Positions 59,077 to 64,000 of a stretch of 64,000 nt of DNA are shown piece after piece. This stretch comes from an uncultured Flavobacteriales bacterium (GTDB taxonomy: Bacteria; Bacteroidota; Bacteroidia; Flavobacteriales; Weeksellaceae). Position numbers and translations under genes: made by a program. The notes under the pieces were generated by a model. It did no database searches. It had not been told where the DNA came from and saw only the letters and a program-made list of their open reading frames with translations. Where the stretch lies: assembly GCA_937973555.1 (NCBI GenBank), contig CALJKL010000078.1:1-64000 (forward strand), read 5' to 3'. The number at the start of each line of letters is the position of its first letter. The first letter of the stretch is position 1.

Positions 59077-59751
59077 TTAATTGTCTTTGATGTAAGATAA
59101 AATCAATTCTATGGTTTCTGCTTTATCGAGATGAGTATTGTCTATTAAAATAGCATCATCCGCTTGTTTTAGAGGGGCTATATCTCTTTCGCTATCAGTT
59201 TTGTCTCTAGAGATTAGGTTTTGATATACATCTTCATAATTGGCATCAATACCAGAATGCTGTAATTCTAAATAACGTCTTTTTGCTCTTTCTTCCGGAC
59301 TTGCGGTCACAAAAAACTTGTAATTTGCTTTTGGTAAAATTACGGTACCTATATCTCTTCCATCCATTATTACTCCACCTTTATCGGCTAATTGTCTCTG
59401 AAAATCCAAAAGAAAAGCTCTTACTTCCGGTTGTTTGGCCACCAGACTTACATTTTCAGAAACCCTAGGGTCTCTTATTTCTTTGTCAATATTGCTGTTG
59501 TTTAAAAATAATTCTAAAACACCTTCTTTTGGTCTGAATTCTAAATTGATTTTATTAAAACTCGAAAAAAGTGAATGGATGTTAATCTCCTTTTGATCAT
59601 TAAGACAATTTTCTAATGCAAAATAGGTGATGCCCCGGTATAGTGCTCCAGTATCTATATGAATTAGTCCAAGTTTTTTGGCAATTTCTTTAGATATAGA
59701 ACTTTTTCCGGTAGAAGAATGTCCGTCAATAGCGATAACAGGTTTTTTCAT
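59077..59751 (-). CDS. cmk: Cytidylate kinase
   Basis: This 224-residue kinase phosphorylates (d)CMP. The P-loop IDGHSSTGKSSISKEIA with Lys16, the CMP-binding IHIDTGALYRGI, VIMDGRDIGTVI and SPEERAKRRYLE lid are all present. porQ lies upstream on the same strand with an 85-nt gap; this cmk-porQ order is common in Flavobacteriia. Confidence 0.95.
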   Translation of the reverse strand: MKKPVIAIDGHSSTGKSSISKEIAKKLGLIHIDTGALYRGITYFALENCLNDQKEINIHSLFSSFNKINLEFRPKEGVLELFLNNSNIDKEIRDPRVSENVSLVAKQPEVRAFLLDFQRQLADKGGVIMDGRDIGTVILPKANYKFFVTASPEERAKRRYLELQHSGIDANYEDVYQNLISRDKTDSERDIAPLKQADDAILIDNTHLDKAETIELILSYIKDN

Positions 59752-59775
59752 TCCCCAAAGTTCGCCAAATTATTT

Positions 59776-59818
59776 GAAAAGTCAAAAGGTATAACTCAAA
59801 AGTCAAAAATTAAAACTC
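59776..59818. repeat. Direct repeat AAAAGTCAAAA in the porQ-cmk gap
   Basis: AAAAGTCAAAA occurs at 59777-59787 and again at 59798-59808, followed by ATTAAAACTC. It resembles one arm of the low-complexity palindromes seen elsewhere in the window. Confidence 0.5.
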
Positions 59819-59836
59819 ATGATTCACTATTCCCAA

Positions 59837-60835
59837 TTACCTTCGGTTTCCGGTAAGCTCTATCAAATCAAGCATCAACCCAATTTGATTGACATTAGAA
59901 GCATTGTGATAGCGGACATGAGAATAATCAAACCGGAAAGAAGAAATTTTGATTCCAAATCCGAAACTGAGTCCGGCAAAACTTCTTTGGTCCAGAACGG
60001 CCAATTCATTTCCACGTTTTACATTATATCCCAATCTCAGGTTAAAGGCTTGTTCAGGAAAGAGCTCTACACCGCCGGAAAGATGGTCCAGAAGTTTTCT
60101 TCCAAAGCCTACTTCCTGTCCGTTGATATCAATCGTTTGGGAAATATTAAACTGCTGCAAATCATGATAGGTAATTGTGCAAGCCAAAGGAAATTCGGGT
60201 AGAATTTTGGTGTATCCTAAGTCTGCACGGAAAGGCATCTTTTCTCTTACCCCGTTATATGGCTGGAACTGATAGCCAAAGTTTCTGAAAACCAAAGCCA
60301 AGGTTTCTTTAGATTGCTCATTATGATAGGTAATCCCAGCATTTGCAGAGATAGCTGCGGAAGTATAATTGTCTATTTTGGAAGTAATATAATTAAGGTT
60401 AGCTCCTATGGTAAAGTCTTCTTCGAACTGATAGGCATAGCCTGCTCCAAAAGAGGCATCCATGGCAGAAAAGTCTCCGTTGTATTGGCCAAATTCATCC
60501 GTTCTGGGGATTTTTCCGAAATCCAAAACTCGGGCATTGAAAGAAATAAAATGTCCCTCTTGTAAATCTTTTACATAATTAATACTACCTAAAGTAGTTC
60601 CAGCAAGATATGAAGCGTAATTGATGCCAATTCTGTTGTCCATATCCAGATTCATCAATGCGGGATTTACGGCAGCAAAATTTACATCAAAATCTCTCAC
60701 CGAAACTGCATCTCCGCCTAAAGCAGATTGTCTTGCAGAGATTGGCACATTAAGAAACGGGTATACATTGGTGCCCGTTTGTGCGATTGCTGATAATGAA
60801 AGATACAGTAAAGATATGGTGAATAGCTTCTTCAA
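59837..60835 (-). CDS. porQ: Type IX secretion protein PorQ
   Basis: This 332-residue outer-membrane beta-barrel-like protein of the PorV/PorQ family has a signal peptide (KLFTISLLYLSLSAIAQ). The start region FLNVPISARQSALGGDAVSV and NFAAVNPALMNLD are the family's most conserved segment. The rest alternates strands (INYASYLAGTTLGSINYV, then GYAYQFEEDFTIGANLNY) and ends in the C-terminal region with RFDYSHVRYH. PorQ works with PorU, PorV and PorZ in attaching type IX cargo to the cell surface. This supports a type IX secretion system in this organism. Confidence 0.9.
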   Translation of the reverse strand: MKKLFTISLLYLSLSAIAQTGTNVYPFLNVPISARQSALGGDAVSVRDFDVNFAAVNPALMNLDMDNRIGINYASYLAGTTLGSINYVKDLQEGHFISFNARVLDFGKIPRTDEFGQYNGDFSAMDASFGAGYAYQFEEDFTIGANLNYITSKIDNYTSAAISANAGITYHNEQSKETLALVFRNFGYQFQPYNGVREKMPFRADLGYTKILPEFPLACTITYHDLQQFNISQTIDINGQEVGFGRKLLDHLSGGVELFPEQAFNLRLGYNVKRGNELAVLDQRSFAGLSFGFGIKISSFRFDYSHVRYHNASNVNQIGLMLDLIELTGNRR

Positions 60836-60855
60836 ATTTTTAAAAAATTTCTGTA

Positions 60856-60886
60856 CAAAAATAATTTATTTTAACCTCCAACAAAA
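60856..60886 (-). promoter_or_regulatory. porQ promoter
   Basis: On the minus strand TTTG (60885-60882) and TATTTTTG (60863-60856) are 18 nt apart, close to consensus. The box ends 20 nt before the ATG at 60835. Confidence 0.6.
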
Positions 60887-60934
60887 AATAAAAATGAATG
60901 AATAATTCTTTTAACGAAATTCTTCACGATTCAT

Positions 60935-60942
60935 TATATTTG
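60935..60942 (+). promoter_or_regulatory. Putative pyrH promoter -7 box
   Basis: TATATTTG fits TAnnTTTG. It leaves a leader of about 65-70 nt before the pyrH ATG. Confidence 0.5.
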
Positions 60943-61016
60943 CACCAAATAAAAAAATTCAAATGAAATGCTCTGCATACCAACTGATTTTTTTTAAATA
61001 AATAAAAAATTAATAG

Positions 61017-61724
61017 ATGAAATACAAAAGAGTTCTTCTCAAATTAAGCGGTGAAGCCTTAATGGGAAACAGACAGTATGGTATTGATAATGATAGGTTG
61101 GTAGAGTATGCCAAAGAAATTAAAAAAGTAGTAGACGGCGGTTGCGAATTGGCCATTGTTATCGGTGGAGGAAATATCTTCCGTGGTGTGGCTGGTGCTG
61201 CAAAAGGAATGGATAGGGTACAGGGAGACTACATGGGCATGTTGGCTACTGTTATCAATGGCATGGCATTGCAAGGAGCATTAGAAGACCAAGGCATTAA
61301 AACCAGACTGCAGTCTGCCATAGAAATGGAAAAGGTGGCAGAACCTTTTATCAAAAGAAGAGCTGTAAGACATTTAGAAAAAGGCAGAGTGGTAATTTTC
61401 GGGGCAGGAACGGGTAATCCATATTTTACTACAGACACGGCTGCCACCCTTAGAGCTATAGAAATAGGCGCCGATGTTATTCTTAAAGGAACCAGAGTAG
61501 ACGGTATCTACGACAGTGATCCTGAAAAAAATGCCAATGCAGTGAAATTCAATTCCCTTTCTTTTGACGAAGTTTTCGAAAAAGACCTTAAAGTGATGGA
61601 TATGACGGCCTTTACGCTAAGTAGAGAAAATAAACTGCCGATTATTGTTTTTGATATGAACAAAGACGGCAATCTTCTAAAAGTGGTTTTAGGCGAAGAA
61701 GTAGGAACGCTGGTGAATATTTAA
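61017..61724 (+). CDS. pyrH: UMP kinase
   Basis: This 235-residue amino-acid-kinase-fold enzyme phosphorylates UMP. YKRVLLKLSGEALMG opens the protein, VIGGGNIFRGV follows, and AGTGNPYFTTDTAATLRA and LKGTRVDGIYDSDPEKN are diagnostic. The C-terminus FDMNKDGNLLKVVLGEEVGT is standard. It is followed by frr across a low-complexity repeat; pyrH-frr is a conserved pair. Confidence 0.97.
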   Translation: MKYKRVLLKLSGEALMGNRQYGIDNDRLVEYAKEIKKVVDGGCELAIVIGGGNIFRGVAGAAKGMDRVQGDYMGMLATVINGMALQGALEDQGIKTRLQSAIEMEKVAEPFIKRRAVRHLEKGRVVIFGAGTGNPYFTTDTAATLRAIEIGADVILKGTRVDGIYDSDPEKNANAVKFNSLSFDEVFEKDLKVMDMTAFTLSRENKLPIIVFDMNKDGNLLKVVLGEEVGTLVNI

Positions 61725-61815
61725 AAAGTTAAAAATTAAAAATTCAAAAGTTAAAATTTGAGTGGATTTTTGTAATTAATAATTGAGTTTTTAACTTCTA
61801 ACTTCCAACTTTATA
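61725..61815. repeat. Low-complexity palindrome between pyrH and frr
   Basis: The left arm has AAAAAGTTAAAAATTAAAAA-type units; the right arm reads TTTTTAACTTCTAACTTCC. The arms pair imperfectly. A chance ATG inside it (61817) opens a longer frame for frr that is not used. Confidence 0.6.
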
Positions 61816-61846
61816 AATGTGTAACTTATCAAATTTTCAATATACA

Positions 61847-62401
61847 ATGGAAGAAATTAATATGATTATGGATATGGTAAAGCAAGAAATGGATGCCGCA
61901 ATAAAGCACCTAGATCATGCTTTCCAGAAAATTAGAGCGGGTAGAGCTTCTACTTCTATGGTACAGGATGTAATGGTAGAATATTATGGTGCAATGACGC
62001 CCATCAATCAGGTGGCAAACGTTTCTGTTCCTGATGCAATGACCATTTCTATTCAACCGTGGGACAGAACCGCGATTAATGCAGTAGAAAAAGCCATCAT
62101 TAATTCTAACCTAGGTTTTGCACCATCCAACAATGGAGATGTTATTATCCTTAATGTGCCGCCTTTAACCGAGGAAAGACGTAGAGATTTGGCAAAACAG
62201 GCTAAAGCAGAAACAGAACAAACCAAAGTAACCATCCGTAATGCAAGACAAGATGGGATGAAAGAACTTAAAAAACTTGAAGGTGTTTCAGAAGATATCG
62301 TGAAAGATACAGAAGCACAAATTCAAGAATTGACGGATAAATATGTGAAACTTTCTGAAGAGCATCTTAAGCTGAAAGAAGCTGATATTCTTAAAGTATA
62401 A
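61847..62401 (+). CDS. frr: Ribosome recycling factor
   Basis: This protein has 184 residues from the ATG at 61847 (MEEINMIMDMVKQ), the family's usual length. The ATG at 61817 would add ten residues encoded by the intergenic repeat and is rejected. It releases ribosomes from mRNA after termination with EF-G. FQKIRAGRASTSMVQDV, IQPWDRTAINAVEKAI and LTEERRRDLAKQAKAETEQ are the conserved parts of domain I/II. A strong terminator follows. Confidence 0.97.
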   Translation: MEEINMIMDMVKQEMDAAIKHLDHAFQKIRAGRASTSMVQDVMVEYYGAMTPINQVANVSVPDAMTISIQPWDRTAINAVEKAIINSNLGFAPSNNGDVIILNVPPLTEERRRDLAKQAKAETEQTKVTIRNARQDGMKELKKLEGVSEDIVKDTEAQIQELTDKYVKLSEEHLKLKEADILKV

Positions 62402-62419
62402 TATCAACGAGATATACAT

Positions 62420-62452
62420 AAAAAAAACTTCAGACCAGTCTGAAGTTTTTTT
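62420..62452. terminator. Bidirectional terminator between frr and the LptG-like gene
   Basis: AAAAAAACTTCAGA / TCTGAAGTTTTTTT around CCAG. The A and T runs serve both the frr gene and the convergent permease gene that ends at 62457. Confidence 0.9.
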
Positions 62453-62456
62453 GTTT

Positions 62457-63911
62457 TTATTGGTATCTTAAATGTTCTTTATCTCGTACAAATTTGCCCC
62501 AAAGCGGTTTCGTAAGGGCCTTATATTTTTCGATGTCGAAAACTTGTGAATCTGTAAGTGCTTTATAGGTGAGCCAAACACCAAAAGGGAAGAGTACCGC
62601 ATTAGGAAGCCATGCAGCAAGATAAGGGTTCATTTTTCCTTTCCAAGCAAAATTTTCTACGGTAAGGTTCATAATGTAGAAAATAATGAAGATGATAATG
62701 GCGATTACTACCGGCAAGCCTACGCCTCCTTTCCTGATGATAGATCCTAGACTAGCCCCTATTAAAAAGAAAATAATACAGGTAATAGAATAGGCTATAA
62801 TACGCTGCTGATACATGATAACTTTGTTAAAGTATTTAATCATTTCTATCAGTTCACTTTCTTTGTTAGAATTTTCTACAATTTGAGCATCTATTTTATT
62901 GTAGGCATCAGAAAGTACTTTCAATTTCAGACTCTCTTTCAACTTATTGAGTTCAAAAGCTTCTTTGGGTTTTTCCTTGTTTTTTATTTTGTCTAAATAA
63001 GACACATAATTATTAGTTCTGGTAACCATCTCACTGCTGATAGCATTCAACTGAATACTATTATCGCTTTTAACCTTCAGAATGGTTTTTTTGATTTGGT
63101 TATAGGTTTCAAATTGATAATCGTCGCTTATTTTCTCTTCTTCAATGGCTTTGTTGATAACATCGCTCACATCAAAATGTTGCACCAAAGAATCAAATTT
63201 CACCGCCTGTCCAGGTTGTCGAAGCCGCTCCAGATAATCTTTATCCTGAATGTTGTCTTCGAAAATATAACCATTGTACAAAACCAGTTTTAGGTAATTT
63301 TTGTTTTTAGCAGGAACAAATTCTCCTTTCTTGGCGATAATGGTTCTTTGATCTTCAAAAGAATTGGCATCTTTATGAATGAAAACACCATCTAAGTGTT
63401 CACCATTTTCACCATATATTTTATCGAATTTTACGCTGGCACCCGGAAGCGAATTGATGAACTGCCCGGCGGTAAAATTAATGGCCGGTTTGGTAGCAGC
63501 TATATTGTACATCATGTTCTTGGCCTTTTTCTGAAAATCTGGAATGATATTGTTCGAGAAAAAGAAAAGCATTACCGAAAGCAATGAAACCGTAACGAAA
63601 AGAGGAGTCATTACCCGTGTGAGGGAGATGCCGGCAGATTTCATGGCAGCCAATTCATAGCGTTCCCCAAAGTCTCCAAAAGTCATAATGGAAGCCAAAA
63701 GTATGGTGAGGGGTAATACCATTTTTATAACACTAACGCTCAGGTAAAAAAGAAATTTTATAATCTCCCAAGAGCTGAGTCCTTTGCCTGTAAACTGAGA
63801 AAGCTGGATCCATACAATATTCACCATGAAGATAAAAAACAGCACGCTGAATATGAATAAAAAGGGCCCGAAAAAGGTTTTTATAATGTATTGATCTAAC
63901 TTTTTTAGCAT
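62457..63911 (-). CDS. LptF/LptG family LPS export permease
   Basis: This 484-residue protein of the YjgP/YjgQ family has membrane segments at about 15-35 (FLFIFSVLFFIFMVNIVW), 60-80 and 98-115 (VTVSLLSVMLFFFSN). A large periplasmic jellyroll domain follows, and three C-terminal segments near 375-460 (ITCIIFFLIGASLGSIIRKG, GLPVVIAIIIFIIFYIMNL, PNAVLFPFGVWLTY). IIRKGGVGLPV is a family motif. It forms part of the LptB2FG extractor. LptF and LptG cannot be told apart here. The ATG is 4 nt from a TAATTTTG box, so the mRNA may be nearly leaderless. Confidence 0.88.
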   Translation of the reverse strand: MLKKLDQYIIKTFFGPFLFIFSVLFFIFMVNIVWIQLSQFTGKGLSSWEIIKFLFYLSVSVIKMVLPLTILLASIMTFGDFGERYELAAMKSAGISLTRVMTPLFVTVSLLSVMLFFFSNNIIPDFQKKAKNMMYNIAATKPAINFTAGQFINSLPGASVKFDKIYGENGEHLDGVFIHKDANSFEDQRTIIAKKGEFVPAKNKNYLKLVLYNGYIFEDNIQDKDYLERLRQPGQAVKFDSLVQHFDVSDVINKAIEEEKISDDYQFETYNQIKKTILKVKSDNSIQLNAISSEMVTRTNNYVSYLDKIKNKEKPKEAFELNKLKESLKLKVLSDAYNKIDAQIVENSNKESELIEMIKYFNKVIMYQQRIIAYSITCIIFFLIGASLGSIIRKGGVGLPVVIAIIIFIIFYIMNLTVENFAWKGKMNPYLAAWLPNAVLFPFGVWLTYKALTDSQVFDIEKYKALTKPLWGKFVRDKEHLRYQ

Positions 63912-64000
63912 GGGTCAAAATTATGAAAAAGTCTATAAGTTATTGTACCAAAGACTTTATTTTAACTTATTTTATAGTTCTGTTATGAGGTAGTTTTTGT

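Noticed and set aside
1..64000. tRNA, rRNA, CRISPR or intact insertion sequence
   Set aside because: Reading by eye showed no cloverleaf with CCA-type end, no rRNA-like conserved blocks, no regularly spaced repeats and no transposase frame. A covariance-model or CRISPR search could still find small items.

Overview
The window is a stretch of chromosome from an AT-rich member of the Bacteroidota, class Flavobacteriia, most likely from the Chryseobacterium/Weeksellaceae group. Four things support this: gliding and type IX secretion genes (gldF, gldG, porQ), a lipidated TamA-type protein (TamL), a split ATP synthase operon with no atpDC, and promoters of the Bacteroidota type (TTTG about 19 nt before TAnnTTTG) with few Shine-Dalgarno sequences. 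I see no tRNA, rRNA, CRISPR array or intact insertion sequence. Most of the window is ordinary core genome; the accessory-looking part is the first 1.5 kb.

Layout. 1-1500: an AT-rich edge with a small cysteine-bearing lipoprotein gene, two perfect inverted repeats, a decayed XRE-type regulator gene, and directly against it the last 27 codons of a fabH gene with its terminator. This looks like the scar or end of an integrated element. 1.7-9.4 kb: pyruvate phosphate dikinase, then the glycogen genes glgB-glgA-glgC. 9.5-15.2 kb: an SRPBCC/GyrI-like protein, the 2-oxoglutarate dehydrogenase genes sucA-sucB, and apaG. 15.3-19.4 kb (minus strand): a DnaQ-type exonuclease, two tandem alpha/beta hydrolases, a family 2 glycosyltransferase and an LpxL-like acyltransferase. 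19.5-23.5 kb: a periplasmic thioredoxin, an aldehyde dehydrogenase and SDR pair, and a di-heme peroxidase lipoprotein.

23.6-31.0 kb: a purine block, purB-purL-purC-purF. 31.1-38.7 kb: an esterase, an Xaa-Pro peptidase, a DUF4268-like protein, gldG-gldF, hemJ, a SAM-cleaving DUF62 enzyme and phoH. 38.75-46.1 kb: ffh, then the ATP synthase genes (atpZ-like, a small membrane protein, atpB, atpE, atpF, atpH, atpA, atpG). 46.2-50.3 kb: an orphan NtrY-like histidine kinase with a membrane-anchored coiled-coil partner, a CNNM/CorC transporter-like protein and clpS.

50.35-58.96 kb: an M28 peptidase with a beta-propeller and PDZ domain, tamL, an rRNA/tRNA methyltransferase, a lipid kinase, and a four-gene envelope block (YtxH, holin-X-like, a 32-residue-repeat protein, MscS). 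59-64 kb: cmk-porQ, pyrH-frr and an LptF/LptG permease. The themes are central carbon and energy metabolism, nucleotide synthesis and envelope biogenesis. I found no convincing new large system. The most notable unexplained items are the fabH/XRE junction, the internal-repeat protein in the envelope-stress block, the kinase plus coiled-coil pair, and a set of low-complexity intergenic palindromes.
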